A stretch of 64,000 nt of DNA from Rhodohalobacter sp. 614A (GCF_021462415.1 NZ_JAKEDS010000003.1:276743-340742), one strand, 5' to 3'. Numbered from the stretch's first letter, positions 8,618 through 18,509 are shown. Program-made: numbers and translations. Notes: generated by a model from the sequence alone, not told the origin.

Positions 8618-11020
8618 ATGGAATCTGAAATAATTATCGACACAAAAACTCCATACCAAAAACTTGGATTTGGTGCCGTTCTTGAAGCGGCCGTGAAGTA
8701 CACGTTTACTCCATATGGAAAAAGGTACATCAAAAATCTGACGCCGGCTACAGATCCCCAAACCGTTTCTGAAAACCTGGATTATGCTTCTGAATGGATG
8801 TCGATTCTCCAAAGCGGCAGTTCTCATCCTCTATCCGTTGTTGATGATGTAAACGATATTCTAAGAGCCAGCAGAATCAGAGATAATACAATTGCACTGG
8901 ACGATTTCTTGGTTGTACTTGATAATGCCCGGCTCGGACGTCTGATTAAAAACTTCTTTAAGAATAATGAGTTAGAACTCACAAATCTAAAGAATATTTC
9001 AGAACAGCTCATTAATCATCAACCGCTGGAAGATGCCATCGAAAAAGTGGTAACAGATCGTGGAGAGTTGCGGGATGATGCCAGTTCCGATCTCAAAAAA
9101 ATCCGGGGACGGCTGAATCGCGAACGAAATCGTCTGAGAGATACCATTCATTCGGTGATGAGGCGGGTATCAAAACAAGGCATGACTTCGGATGAAGGCC
9201 CCACAATCCGAAATGGAAGAATGGTAATACCCGTCCAGGCCGAGTATAAAAGAAAAGTGGACGGGTTTATTCATGATGTATCCTCAACGGGCCAAACGAT
9301 TTACCTCGAACCGGTTGAAGCACTCCAGATCAATAATGAAATTCGTCAGCTCGAATTGGAGGAGCAGCGCGAAATTGAGCGAATTCTGCGTACCCTGACA
9401 TCAGAGGTTCGTAAATATGCTGACTCACTGGAACATAATATTCCCATCATCGCCCGTTTTGATGCGATCCATTGTCGTGTAAAACTGGGGCTTGATCTCG
9501 ATGGAAATATTCCTGAATTGAGCTCTGACGGGCATCTTCATCTTATCCGGGCGATGAACCCCAATTTGCTTTTGAAAAATCGCTCTGTTGAAAATCCAGA
9601 ACCAGTCGTTCCGCTTGATCTTGAAATGAATCCCGGGGAATTGGCCCTGGTCATAACGGGACCCAACGCCGGGGGTAAATCCGTTGCCATGCGAACGGTT
9701 GGATTACTGAATTTGATGCTTCAGAGTGGCTTCCCGATCCCCGTTCAGCCGGATTCCAAAATTCCCGTTTTGGACGGGATTTATATTGATATCGGAGATG
9801 ACCAATCCATTGAAAACGATTTGAGTACTTTTTCTTCCAGGCTACAATGGATGCGAACCACTCTCGAAAAACTAAAAAAGGATTCTCTCGTTTTGATTGA
9901 TGAAGCCGGTTCCGGAACCGATCCCGAAGAAGGAGGAGCCCTTTTCCAGGCATTTGTTGAGAAAGCTATCGAAACCGGGGCACGCGTCATTGTTACGACT
10001 CATCACGGATCACTCAAAGTGTTTGCTCATGAACATGAGAATGTGGTAAACGGTGCCATGGAATTTAATCAGGAAAACCTCACTCCCACCTATCGCTTCA
10101 AAAAGGGATATCCGGGAAGCAGTTATGCTTTTGAGATTGCCGATCGTTTGAATATTTCAAAAAAAGTCATGATACGGGCCCGTGAACTCTTGGGGGAAAA
10201 ACGAGATGCGATGGGTGATCTCCTCATCAATCTTGAACAAAAAATGCAGGAGTCTGAGCACCTGAAACTGGAGTACGAAAAACGACTTCACTCGCTTGAA
10301 AAACGGGAAAAAGATGTGGAAGAGCATCAAAAAAATATGCAGAGCAAGCGGAAAAAAATTCTCGAAAAAGCTTATAAAGACGCCGAAGAGATCATGAAAG
10401 GTGCCAATCAGCGCATCGAGCAAGCTGTTGAAAAAGTTGTGAGCGAGGGGCGTGAAGACAAAGAAAAAATCACAGAAGCCCGCCGGGACATTCTCAATGC
10501 CAAAAAAGAGATCGCTTCAGAAAAAGAAAAAAATCAGCAGGAAGAAAAGCCATTCCGAAGCAAGGAAAAACCCAAAATTGGTGACTATGTTCTTATTGAG
10601 GAAAGCAATACGTCCGGTGAGCTTGTTGAACTTTCCGGGAAGAAAGCCACTGTTTTGATGAACGGAATGAAGATCAAATCGAACCTGACCAAACTTGTGA
10701 AAACCCATCCGCCAAAGAAAGAAAAGAGGTCTATAAAAACCCGTGCGTATAGTCTGTCAGAGGATACGGATTTATCGGTGAGTCCGAGACTCGATCTTCG
10801 GGGAAAGCGCGGTGATGAAGCCATGAAAGAACTTACCAAATACCTTGACAAAGCTTTGACCCGCGGACTCAGCCAGGTTGAAATTATTCACGGCAAAGGC
10901 GAAGGGATTCTTCATAAATTAGTCCATGAACATCTTGAAAAGCGCTCTGAAGTGAAGTCGTTCGATATCGCTCCCTGGGACAGCGGCGGATCCGGGTGTA
11001 CGGTTGTTCATTTGAGTTAA
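8618..11020 (+). CDS. mutS2: Endonuclease MutS2 with C-terminal Smr domain
   Basis: The 800-residue length is close to the family norm. A MutS core and lever region precede the ABC-type ATPase, with Walker A GPNAGGKS (about residues 349-355) and Walker B LVLIDEAGSGTDP (Asp428/Glu429). A charged coiled coil follows (about 530-640), then the C-terminal Smr nuclease domain starting at LDLRGKRGDEA and containing IIHGKGEG. MutS2 lacks mismatch-recognition function; in other bacteria it suppresses recombination or acts on collided ribosomes. All key motifs are intact. It is transcribed alone, divergent from the phzF-tauE pair. Confidence 0.97.
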   Translation: MESEIIIDTKTPYQKLGFGAVLEAAVKYTFTPYGKRYIKNLTPATDPQTVSENLDYASEWMSILQSGSSHPLSVVDDVNDILRASRIRDNTIALDDFLVVLDNARLGRLIKNFFKNNELELTNLKNISEQLINHQPLEDAIEKVVTDRGELRDDASSDLKKIRGRLNRERNRLRDTIHSVMRRVSKQGMTSDEGPTIRNGRMVIPVQAEYKRKVDGFIHDVSSTGQTIYLEPVEALQINNEIRQLELEEQREIERILRTLTSEVRKYADSLEHNIPIIARFDAIHCRVKLGLDLDGNIPELSSDGHLHLIRAMNPNLLLKNRSVENPEPVVPLDLEMNPGELALVITGPNAGGKSVAMRTVGLLNLMLQSGFPIPVQPDSKIPVLDGIYIDIGDDQSIENDLSTFSSRLQWMRTTLEKLKKDSLVLIDEAGSGTDPEEGGALFQAFVEKAIETGARVIVTTHHGSLKVFAHEHENVVNGAMEFNQENLTPTYRFKKGYPGSSYAFEIADRLNISKKVMIRARELLGEKRDAMGDLLINLEQKMQESEHLKLEYEKRLHSLEKREKDVEEHQKNMQSKRKKILEKAYKDAEEIMKGANQRIEQAVEKVVSEGREDKEKITEARRDILNAKKEIASEKEKNQQEEKPFRSKEKPKIGDYVLIEESNTSGELVELSGKKATVLMNGMKIKSNLTKLVKTHPPKKEKRSIKTRAYSLSEDTDLSVSPRLDLRGKRGDEAMKELTKYLDKALTRGLSQVEIIHGKGEGILHKLVHEHLEKRSEVKSFDIAPWDSGGSGCTVVHLS

Positions 11021-11053
11021 AAGTCTCAACTTCAGTCTGACACGGTTCCCATA

Positions 11054-11596
11054 CTAATACCTCAAATGAAGCAACTTCCGCCCCCCGTTATCTGAAATCG
11101 AAATCATCAACAGATTTCCGTAATCGGATTCATCAAATCCTGATTCGAAATGTTGTCTCCCCAGAATTTCATTTGCAAAAGCAGGCGTGGAGTTTGAGTG
11201 ACCACTGACCAGAATAGTCTCTCCACTATGATTGCTTAACCATTTTCTAGCTTCACTCGCAGAATTTCCTGGATCATACGGTATGATGGACAAATTATTT
11301 GCTTCTGCAACAGGCTTAGCTGTTTCCCTGGTTCGAATAAAATCTGTTGAATAAACGGCATCAAACTTAACATGATGGAGTATTTCCGCCAGTTTCGCTG
11401 CCCGTTCATATCCATCTTCACTTAAATCCGGATCACTGCTGTTGTCTACCTTTTCGGCATGTCTTACCAAAATAATCGTCGTTATTCCATCTCCTGTTAC
11501 CTGTGCATTTCCAGGTTTGCTCAAAAAAGAAACAAATATTCCCAGAAGAAACAGAGCTTTTATAATTTGATGACGGCTTCTTAATCTTTTTTTCAT
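11054..11596 (-). CDS. Exported histidine phosphatase superfamily protein (SixA-like)
   Basis: The 180-residue protein has a basic N-terminus and hydrophobic segment (about residues 11-31), consistent with a signal peptide. The catalytic motif is ILVRHAEK, with Arg45 and the phospho-accepting His46. The second His is in ILVSGHSNSTP. Its small size fits the single-domain branch that includes SixA and broad phosphatases. An exported member would act on periplasmic phosphate esters; the substrate is unknown. It is divergent from the GDPD lipoprotein gene, another phosphoester-cleaving exported enzyme, and the pair may be functionally linked. Confidence 0.87.
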   Translation of the reverse strand: MKKRLRSRHQIIKALFLLGIFVSFLSKPGNAQVTGDGITTIILVRHAEKVDNSSDPDLSEDGYERAAKLAEILHHVKFDAVYSTDFIRTRETAKPVAEANNLSIIPYDPGNSASEARKWLSNHSGETILVSGHSNSTPAFANEILGRQHFESGFDESDYGNLLMISISDNGGRKLLHLRY

Positions 11597-11685
11597 CAGT
11601 ATTCGCGATATATTGCAGTAATAATTTTAATGAAGAACCACTGATAGTAAGTCTTCCAGACTTCTCAAAACAAATATAGGTAACC

Positions 11686-12594
11686 ATGAGATTTTTATTT
11701 GCAGCATTTTTCTCACTTGCCCTTGTGACTTGCACCAACCAACAACCCCCCAAAGATTTTGATCTTCAAGGCCATCGCGGAGCGCGGGGCTTACTACCCG
11801 AAAATACAATTCCAGCTTTTTTAAAAGCTGTGGATCTGGGTGTTGATACGATTGAGCTTGACGCTGTAATTACAGCAGATGATAAAATTCTGGTTTCACA
11901 TGAACCCTGGTTTCATCACAATATCAGTTTAAAACCGGATGGAACTCCTGTGACCGAAGAAGAGGAAATGTCACTTAATATTTATGAGATGACATATGAA
12001 GAAACTCGTCAATTTGATGTGGGAATGAGTGAACATCCTTCGTTTCCTAAACAGCAGAAAATCAACGTTCAAAAACCTCTGTTAGAAGATGTCATCCGTG
12101 CGGTAGAGAATTATGTTCAAGAACAGGAAGCCGAACCTGTCCATTATAATATCGAAATCAAAAGTAAACCCGAACTCTATGATCTTTATTATCCACAGCC
12201 GGATGAGTTTGCCCGCTTGCTGAATAATCTATTGATAAATTTAGACGAAGAATTCGACCTCGCTGAAAGAACGATTATTCAGTCTTTTGATCCCACTGCA
12301 TTGGCAGAGTTTAATGAGGTCAATCCAGATATTAAACTTTCCATGTTGGTTTCAGGTGACCAGAACATCCAGCAATACATTGACCTTCTCGGGTTTACGC
12401 CAGAAATCTGGAGTCCGTCAAAAAATGCGGTTACTCCTGAATTAATCAAAGAAGCTCATGAGCGAAATATGAAGGTGATTCCATGGACGGTAAATACCAC
12501 CCATGAAATGAGATCTTTACTGGACATGGGTGTGGATGGAATTATTACCGATTATCCCGACAGTGCAGTTACTTTGCGTCCATCTGGTATGTAA
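11686..12594 (+). CDS. Glycerophosphodiester phosphodiesterase lipoprotein
   Basis: This is a 302-residue GDPD family enzyme. The lipobox LVTC places the lipid on Cys16. The catalytic elements of the TIM barrel are present: HRGARG with His30/Arg31, PENT, the metal-binding Glu/Asp in IELDAV, and the second His in SHEPWFH. Late motifs VIPWTVN and DGIITDYP match the family. It would hydrolyse glycerophosphodiesters to glycerol-3-phosphate and an alcohol at the cell envelope. A DUF985 gene follows after 29 bases on the same strand. Confidence 0.94.
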   Translation: MRFLFAAFFSLALVTCTNQQPPKDFDLQGHRGARGLLPENTIPAFLKAVDLGVDTIELDAVITADDKILVSHEPWFHHNISLKPDGTPVTEEEEMSLNIYEMTYEETRQFDVGMSEHPSFPKQQKINVQKPLLEDVIRAVENYVQEQEAEPVHYNIEIKSKPELYDLYYPQPDEFARLLNNLLINLDEEFDLAERTIIQSFDPTALAEFNEVNPDIKLSMLVSGDQNIQQYIDLLGFTPEIWSPSKNAVTPELIKEAHERNMKVIPWTVNTTHEMRSLLDMGVDGIITDYPDSAVTLRPSGM

Positions 12595-12623
12595 TCATAG
12601 TTTTAACGAAAAACCTATTTGAA

Positions 12624-13124
12624 ATGAATTCCAGAATTGAAGAACTATCGAAAGCGTTGAACCTGCAACCTCATCCCGAAGGTGGTTTTTATACTGAAGT
12701 TTACAGAAGTGACGGAATTATTGAGACTGAAGAAGATGGTTTTCCTGACGGACGTCATTACAACACATCCATTTATTACCTGTTAGAAAGTGGTGATCAG
12801 TCTCATTTTCACCGAATCAAGTCCGATGAGGTTTGGCATCATTATGAAGGCTCTTCTGTTACGATTCATATCATCAGCCAAACGGGTTCATATAGAAAAC
12901 TGCTTGTTGGAAAGGACTTTAACGAAGGACAAAAACCACAGCAGATTGTACCTGCAAACTGTTGGTTTGGCGTAACCGTTGACGAACCTGACAGCTATGC
13001 TCTCTGCGGATGTACAGTCTCACCCGGTTTTGATTTTGAAGATTTTGAAATGGCTGATCAATCTAATTTATTGGAAAAATATCCTGAGCATGCCGAGATC
13101 ATTAAACAGTTAACCCAGGAATGA
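12624..13124 (+). CDS. Cupin_5 (DUF985) domain protein
   Basis: The 166-residue protein opens with LNLQPHPEGGFYTEVYRS, the diagnostic start of DUF985 cupins. It continues with SIYYLL, SHFHRIKSDEVWHHYEG and the late CTVSPGFDFEDFE motif. These small cupins have a double-stranded beta-helix fold related to epimerases, but no agreed reaction. All family landmarks are present and the length is normal. It is likely co-transcribed with the GDPD gene. Confidence 0.93.
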   Translation: MNSRIEELSKALNLQPHPEGGFYTEVYRSDGIIETEEDGFPDGRHYNTSIYYLLESGDQSHFHRIKSDEVWHHYEGSSVTIHIISQTGSYRKLLVGKDFNEGQKPQQIVPANCWFGVTVDEPDSYALCGCTVSPGFDFEDFEMADQSNLLEKYPEHAEIIKQLTQE

Positions 13125-13188
13125 AATAATGGACCCAGCCAATACGGCCAGCACCTGCAGCATCAGAACGTAATTGATCTTCGAAAAT

Positions 13189-13932
13189 TTATTTAGTTAG
13201 AATAGTCAGTAGAGAACGCCAGGAACCCCGCGCTTCGAGAGTGGGTGGAATATCAGATTCAAGAAGCTTCTGTGTTACGGCCTGTCCTGAAGAAATGCAA
13301 TTAAGCGAATGAAAATCCAGCTCAGGAAAAGCAGTCAGAATTCTTGTAACAGACGAACGGCTGTGAAAAATCACGGCATCCAATTTTGCTGAATACACCT
13401 TTTCTCTGAATTCCTGTAGAGTCTCTGCAGCTAAAGAATCTTCCTTACACACCTGAAATTCTACAACCGGCATTTCCAATTCTTTCAACAAACCCGGCAC
13501 TTCTTCATCTTTTTGATCGGTTGTGGGATAAAGTACGGTTCCCTCTCTCGTAATCCGAAGCATAAATTCAATGATATCAATGGGACGCGCATCCTCCCGA
13601 GGCATCACAGCCGGAATATCATATTCAGACAGAAAATCTACAGAAGCCTGGTTGGGAACCAGGTGAACAATGTTACGGACTTCTTCAAGAACACTCAGTT
13701 CCTGAACCCATTGAATAAAGAATCGGGCATTTCTCAGATTCCCGTGAATGATGTAGGAAAATGAGTCCATTTTTTCTGAGATAACCTCCTCTTCTTCCAG
13801 GTTAACGGCGTAGGAATAATTCTCAAGTGAAAGATGGAGAAGCTCCCATCCTTTTGAACTCTCGATTGCATGTAAAAAAGAGGTCGAAACATCTTTGTTC
13901 GCTGTAAATAAAGCCAGCTGAGTATCACTCAT
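13189..13932 (-). CDS. hemD: Uroporphyrinogen-III synthase
   Basis: The 247-residue protein fits HemD, a fast-evolving family with few invariant residues. It shows two alpha/beta lobes, the LVPNQASVDFLSEYDI linker region, LYPTTDQKDEEVPGLL entering the second lobe, and the late AVIFHSRSSV, CISSGQAV and SWRSLL segments. The enzyme closes hydroxymethylbilane to uroporphyrinogen III in tetrapyrrole synthesis. Protoporphyrinogen oxidase lies 3 kb away, so part of the haem pathway is clustered here. It follows the Omp85-like gene by 14 bases. The assignment rests on overall pattern, so confidence is moderate to high. Confidence 0.82.
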   Translation of the reverse strand: MSDTQLALFTANKDVSTSFLHAIESSKGWELLHLSLENYSYAVNLEEEEVISEKMDSFSYIIHGNLRNARFFIQWVQELSVLEEVRNIVHLVPNQASVDFLSEYDIPAVMPREDARPIDIIEFMLRITREGTVLYPTTDQKDEEVPGLLKELEMPVVEFQVCKEDSLAAETLQEFREKVYSAKLDAVIFHSRSSVTRILTAFPELDFHSLNCISSGQAVTQKLLESDIPPTLEARGSWRSLLTILTK

Positions 13933-13946
13933 AAATCGTCATTTTT

Positions 13947-15113
13947 TTAAAAAGCATAACCCGCACCGAAATAAACTCGATACGTCTCATCAGAAAAACC
14001 AACATCCATTCTCAACATTAAGTCGGGATTAAAGAAGGAAAATATCAATCCTCCTCCAAATGAATGTTTCCAGTTATTAAAGAATTCATTCGAATCATAT
14101 TCAGAAAAAACACGCCCGGTATCCCAAAAAATCTGGTTACCAACGCGAATCTCATCATTCCAGAATGAAAACAACCAACTTCGAAGCTCCAGCAAGTGAT
14201 AAATGGATTGGTTGCCGCGAAAACGATCTAAATGATAGCCCCTCAGTCCGTCATCGCCACCGATTATTGCAAGATCCCAAAAGGGAGCATCTCCCTGAAT
14301 AGAAACAAAATCGAGTTTATGCGCCAATACCACACTTCTGAACAATTTTGAATAATGCCTTACATCCAAACGTATGTCGGTATAGCTATAATCACTTCCT
14401 ATGATTGATGTACTTGCTTCAATTGAAGCTTCGTACCGAAACCCGCGTGAGGGAGAAAATTCGTTATTTCTACTGTCTGCCAACAGGCCAATTCCCAGCT
14501 TGTTAGCCCAGCTCTTTCCAGATCCAAAGGGAGTGTCTTCTCCATATTTTGTTTCTTCGCCACGGCTTACACCGTTCAGGTACGAAAAATCTGCAGATGC
14601 GGTGACATCCAACTGACCGAACTCTCCAAATTCCACAATTTCTTTCCTGGCCTGATAGTAGATGGAGAATTCACGGTTTTCAAAATAGAAATACTCATCA
14701 TCATACAAATCATTCGAGAATTCTGTCTCATTTCCAATCCCAAAGTAGTGGTCGTACGAGAATCTCTGTCCATTAAATTCAACCAGACTTCTGACGTCTG
14801 TTCCAAACGTTTTGGTTCGTTCAAAATTAATATCAACAATGACGTTACTTTTTGTAGAGATGGTAAAATCAGCTGTGGTTTTGCTTAAGAATGGCCGGAT
14901 ATTATTTGCATAATTAATCCTCTGAAGAAGCGCTCCGCCGAACAACCCCATATCCGAACTGTAACCTGCCACTGGCAGCAATGTGTATTGGCTGCCAATC
15001 CGTATTTCCGGTTCCTCACTTTCACCGGTATCGGGCGGAATGATTTGTCCAAAAGTATTCGTAATTGATGCAAAAAAGAAAATCAGAAAGAGCAGAAAGA
15101 ACCTGAAGATCAT
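13947..15113 (-). CDS. Omp85-like outer-membrane beta-barrel protein (BamA/TamA superfamily, no POTRA)
   Basis: The 388-residue protein has a signal peptide ending near TFGQ (residue 23). After it come alternating beta strands and the late surface-antigen motifs GDDGLRGYHLDRFRGN and FWDTGRVF, ending in an aromatic-Ala-Phe C-terminus typical of outer-membrane barrels. No POTRA repeats fit in its length, so it corresponds to the bare barrel of the family. Such short members are common in Bacteroidota and have no fixed role. It lies between the AhpD-like and hemD genes in one minus-strand run and abuts the former directly. Confidence 0.85.
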   Translation of the reverse strand: MIFRFFLLFLIFFFASITNTFGQIIPPDTGESEEPEIRIGSQYTLLPVAGYSSDMGLFGGALLQRINYANNIRPFLSKTTADFTISTKSNVIVDINFERTKTFGTDVRSLVEFNGQRFSYDHYFGIGNETEFSNDLYDDEYFYFENREFSIYYQARKEIVEFGEFGQLDVTASADFSYLNGVSRGEETKYGEDTPFGSGKSWANKLGIGLLADSRNNEFSPSRGFRYEASIEASTSIIGSDYSYTDIRLDVRHYSKLFRSVVLAHKLDFVSIQGDAPFWDLAIIGGDDGLRGYHLDRFRGNQSIYHLLELRSWLFSFWNDEIRVGNQIFWDTGRVFSEYDSNEFFNNWKHSFGGGLIFSFFNPDLMLRMDVGFSDETYRVYFGAGYAF

Positions 15114-15488
15114 TTATAGAGAACCCTCCTCTTCCAATGCTTCAATGGTTGCTACCGAATGCCTGAGATGAGGAATAACAATGCTGCCGCCCACTACTAA
15201 GGCTACATTCAAAGCATCTACAATTTCCTGTTTGGTTGAGCCCGTTTTTGCACATTGCTCAAGGTGGTAGTCAATGCAATCATTACATCGTAAAACGGCA
15301 GACGCTACTAATCCCAACAACTCTTTGGTTTTTGCTGGTAAAGCTCCCTCCTGATACGTATTGTGATCGAGATTAAAAAATCGTTTGATCCCCAGATGGT
15401 CTAATCCCAGAATTTTTTCATTCATCACCTCACGATTCTTGCGAAAATCATCAAGTTCGTTTGTTTTTGATGTCATATTCTTATTCAT
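15114..15488 (-). CDS. Carboxymuconolactone decarboxylase / AhpD-like protein
   Basis: The 124-residue all-helical protein has the AhpD-type active site: Cys68-x-x-Cys71 in RCNDC followed by His75. This arrangement gives alkylhydroperoxidase or disulfide-reducing activity in characterised members. The C-terminal half carries the family signature VDALNVALVVGGS. It could also be a gamma-carboxymuconolactone decarboxylase relative, but the paired cysteines favour a redox role. It heads the minus-strand run into the Omp85-like gene and diverges from the SGNH gene after only 47 bases. Confidence 0.88.
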   Translation of the reverse strand: MNKNMTSKTNELDDFRKNREVMNEKILGLDHLGIKRFFNLDHNTYQEGALPAKTKELLGLVASAVLRCNDCIDYHLEQCAKTGSTKQEIVDALNVALVVGGSIVIPHLRHSVATIEALEEEGSL

Positions 15489-15535
15489 TTATGCTGATCA
15501 GAATGTTTAATAGTTTAAAGTAAGAATTAATAGCG

Positions 15536-17041
15536 TTGTTTCTGAGCAGAAGATCCTACAAACATAAACTTGTTGCCATGGGAGATAGCATGGCACAAGG
15601 GTTTAAAAACGGGGGAATATACCGAACAGATCTCAGCTTCCCGGCGATTCTGGCCAAAGCTATGGGATATTCTTCAACCTTCGAGCGCCCATCCTTCTCC
15701 GCGCAAGCGGGTATTCCCATCAATCTTGAAGTATTGATCCGGGGACTGGCAGAAAAGTATAGTGATGGATTTACACTTGGTAATTCAATCGGCGCCGGAA
15801 CCGAAGTGTACAAAACGCTTCGGCGAATAAAATCGTACTGGGAAGGTCATTTAAAATCTCTTGCGGTGGAGCAGTTTACGCCTTATCACAATCAGGCTAT
15901 CTGGGGATTATCCATCAGCGATTCCATGACGATGGATGAAGAATATTGCCGCACATACATTGAAAACAACAAGCCGGAGTATTCTGTTTTTAGTGTTCTT
16001 CCTGATCATGCCATGTACATCACGGCACGAATGGTTTTAAACCCACCGTTCAGCAAAAAGTTTGAGAAAAATTCCATGCTGGATAACATTGCACTTCTCA
16101 GCGAAGATGGCGGAATAGAAAACCTGATTGTTTGTATCGGACATAACAACATTGTGGGTGCGGTAACAAACCTGAACATCCAATATTCTGAAGAATCGGA
16201 TGTAATGACGCAGTACGCCAACCGGACCTGTACGGTTTTCCGGCCGGAACATTTCAAAAAAGAAATGAGAACCCTGTATGAAAAAGTTGCCGCTCTTGAT
16301 ATCAAGCGTGTATTTGTGCCAACGATACCCTACATAACCATTCCGCCGGCCATTCGAGGTGTAAATGATGACAAATCCAAACCACGAACCGGTTACTTCG
16401 ATTACTATTCCCGCTTTTGGATTTGGGATGAGGATTTTGATCCCGGCAAACATCCGCATATCACTAAAGAACAAGCCATAGAACTGGATATTGTAGTGGA
16501 TCAATACAATGCCATTATTCAAGAGCTGGCCGATGAATTTGAATTTTGTGTGGTTCCCGTTCAAAAATATGTAAAGGCGGCTGCCCGAAGACGGTTAGGA
16601 ACGGAGAACGTACGGCCATTTCCTCCACTGTTTGTGAAAGCTCTGAAAAATAATAAAACCACCAGCTATCTTGTAGATGATTTGGAGCATATTCGACTTT
16701 CTACAGATTACCTTCGATTGGACGATAAAACCGGAAAGATAGACCGGGGCGGGATTTTCAGCCTTGACGGACTCCATCCATCTACAATTGGTTATGGCAT
16801 GATAGCGAACATCTACAAAATGTCGATGGAAAAGAGGGGTGTAAATTTCGAGAATCCGATTGACTGGAATTTTATAATTGAAAACGAAACACTTATCACC
16901 AATCCTCCTCCCCTCATGAAGGATTTACGTTTGTTGTTGAGATTTCTTTCACTCGGACGACAGGAACGAATTACTTTTCTTGGAAAAAATCTGCTTCAAC
17001 TTATACTCGAAGCTTTTTCATCGCGACCGGAATTGGATTAA
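15536..17041 (+). CDS. Large SGNH/GDSL hydrolase-like protein
   Basis: The product has about 501 residues. The first SGNH block is AMGDSMAQGF with nucleophile Ser18, an Asn-containing block is CIGHNNIVG, and the last block is DGLHPSTIGYG with Asp411 and His414. Together they make a complete triad. It is roughly twice the usual GDSL length because of long inserts between blocks and a C-terminal helical tail. No signal peptide is seen, so a cytoplasmic esterase or lipase acting on an unknown substrate is likely. The only early in-frame start is TTG at 15536; the next ATG, at 15578, falls inside the GDS block. Its 3' end overlaps the converging hemY gene by four bases. Confidence 0.8.
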   Translation: MFLSRRSYKHKLVAMGDSMAQGFKNGGIYRTDLSFPAILAKAMGYSSTFERPSFSAQAGIPINLEVLIRGLAEKYSDGFTLGNSIGAGTEVYKTLRRIKSYWEGHLKSLAVEQFTPYHNQAIWGLSISDSMTMDEEYCRTYIENNKPEYSVFSVLPDHAMYITARMVLNPPFSKKFEKNSMLDNIALLSEDGGIENLIVCIGHNNIVGAVTNLNIQYSEESDVMTQYANRTCTVFRPEHFKKEMRTLYEKVAALDIKRVFVPTIPYITIPPAIRGVNDDKSKPRTGYFDYYSRFWIWDEDFDPGKHPHITKEQAIELDIVVDQYNAIIQELADEFEFCVVPVQKYVKAAARRRLGTENVRPFPPLFVKALKNNKTTSYLVDDLEHIRLSTDYLRLDDKTGKIDRGGIFSLDGLHPSTIGYGMIANIYKMSMEKRGVNFENPIDWNFIIENETLITNPPPLMKDLRLLLRFLSLGRQERITFLGKNLLQLILEAFSSRPELD

Positions 17042-18381
17042 GAAGAAAGTTTATCAGCCAGGGCAATTCCTTTTTTAATACAATCGGGAACCGAAACACC
17101 ATCTCTAAAATTCCCAGCCAGATGCAGTCCCGGATTTCTTTCCTCGATGGACTGAAATGTATCCAGTACGCGATCATACCCAACATGATAACCCGGTATG
17201 GCCCTGGGCCAAAATACATGTTCTTTAAAAACAGGTTTTTCTGATACTCCAATCAGGCCCGTTAATTCGTTCATTACAATTTCCAGGAGTTCAGTACTAT
17301 CTTTTGGAGCCAATTCCGGCTGGCGTCCACCCCCGATAAAAATGGTCAAAAGATGATGATCTTGTGGAGCTCTGCCGGGAAAAAGTGTTGATGAAAATAA
17401 AGCACCCAAAATACTTAACTTCTCTTTTTCCGGAACCAAAAACCCAAATCCTTCAAGTGGATGATTTACATCTTCTTTCTTAAACCCAAGGTGCATTACG
17501 GAGAGCGGCGGATACTCAACTTTTCCAATTTCATCAAGTTCATGTGGTTCCGCGGGTAACAAGTTCCGGTTCCATTTGTAAAGTGGAACGTTGAAGATTA
17601 CCTGATCATAGGGTCCATGATCTCCAAATGTACTTTGAATAAACCAATCTTTACCCGATTTGCGAATTTTTTTTACTTCATGATTGTAATGCACATCGTC
17701 AAGTTGGTCTGTAATGGAATCAATCAGTTGATGAAGGCCCTGATCAAAAGAAAGCAACTCCCGCGAAATCCTCCCCTTTTTCTTCCGCTCATTTCGTCCG
17801 GCAAAAGTTCCCCAAATCAGTGAACCGTACTTCTGTTCCATCTCATACATCGCCGGAAAAGTATGACGCATGGATAATTTTTCCGGCTGATTGGCATAAA
17901 TTCCAGCAATAAACGGATTGAGAGCATAATCAAGAATTTCATTTCCCAATCGTCTTTTCACAAAGCCGGCAACCGACTCTCCCGGATTCGCGGTTTTTGA
18001 AATAAAAGGTTCTTTTAGAACCCTCAACTTTCCTGTGGTACTGAAAAGCGGTGTGGATATGGCATCAACCAAGGAAGTCGGTACCGCAACCAGTTCTCCA
18101 TTTTTTACGATATAGCGTTTCGAACTCTCAGCATTGGCGATAACCCTGTCTTCCCATAATCCAATGTCTCCGAGAAAATCAGCAACTTGTCTGTCCTTCA
18201 ACAAAAGAGTATTGGGGCCATATTCAAGCAGCCAGCCGTTTTGCTTTTCGGATCGTATAGAACCGCCGGCATATCCATGTTGTTCGAAAAGATCTGCATT
18301 CTTCCCTTTTTTCTTCAGATTCCAGGCTGCTGTTAAACCCGTAATTCCAGCACCAACTATCGCTATCTTATTATCTGACAT
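17038..18381 (-). CDS. hemY: Protoporphyrinogen oxidase (HemY/HemG type, FAD-dependent)
   Basis: The 447-residue flavoprotein has the dinucleotide motif IVGAGITGLTAAW at residues 8-20 and the amine-oxidase-superfamily motif GGSIRSEKQNGWLLEYGPNT. The substrate-domain region contains AGIYANQPEKLSMRHTFP, and the C-terminal FAD motif is GLHLAGNFRDGVSVPDCI, typical of oxygen-dependent protoporphyrinogen IX oxidases. It carries out the penultimate step of protohaem synthesis, or the last step of the coproporphyrin branch if the substrate is coproporphyrinogen. The sequence alone does not separate these two. Confidence 0.94.
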   Translation of the reverse strand: MSDNKIAIVGAGITGLTAAWNLKKKGKNADLFEQHGYAGGSIRSEKQNGWLLEYGPNTLLLKDRQVADFLGDIGLWEDRVIANAESSKRYIVKNGELVAVPTSLVDAISTPLFSTTGKLRVLKEPFISKTANPGESVAGFVKRRLGNEILDYALNPFIAGIYANQPEKLSMRHTFPAMYEMEQKYGSLIWGTFAGRNERKKKGRISRELLSFDQGLHQLIDSITDQLDDVHYNHEVKKIRKSGKDWFIQSTFGDHGPYDQVIFNVPLYKWNRNLLPAEPHELDEIGKVEYPPLSVMHLGFKKEDVNHPLEGFGFLVPEKEKLSILGALFSSTLFPGRAPQDHHLLTIFIGGGRQPELAPKDSTELLEIVMNELTGLIGVSEKPVFKEHVFWPRAIPGYHVGYDRVLDTFQSIEERNPGLHLAGNFRDGVSVPDCIKKGIALADKLSS

Positions 18382-18474
18382 TACGTTACCGAATTTTTAC
18401 TAATTCTCTTTTCAATCAAGCAAATGCTTTCATCGTTCTCTTTTTAAAACTACTGAAATCCCACAAGCAACACG

Positions 18475-18509
18475 AAGAGTTTTTTAAGGTATTGATACTA
18501 TAAACTCTT
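18475..18509 (+). other. Possible hairpin in the hemY/epimerase divergent gap
   Basis: AAGAGTTT (18475-18482) and AAACTCTT (18502-18509) are perfect inverted repeats with a 19-base loop. A T-rich stretch follows on the plus strand. The stem is AT-rich and weak. It lies about 60 bases before the epimerase start, so it could be a leader attenuator or chance. Confidence 0.25.
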
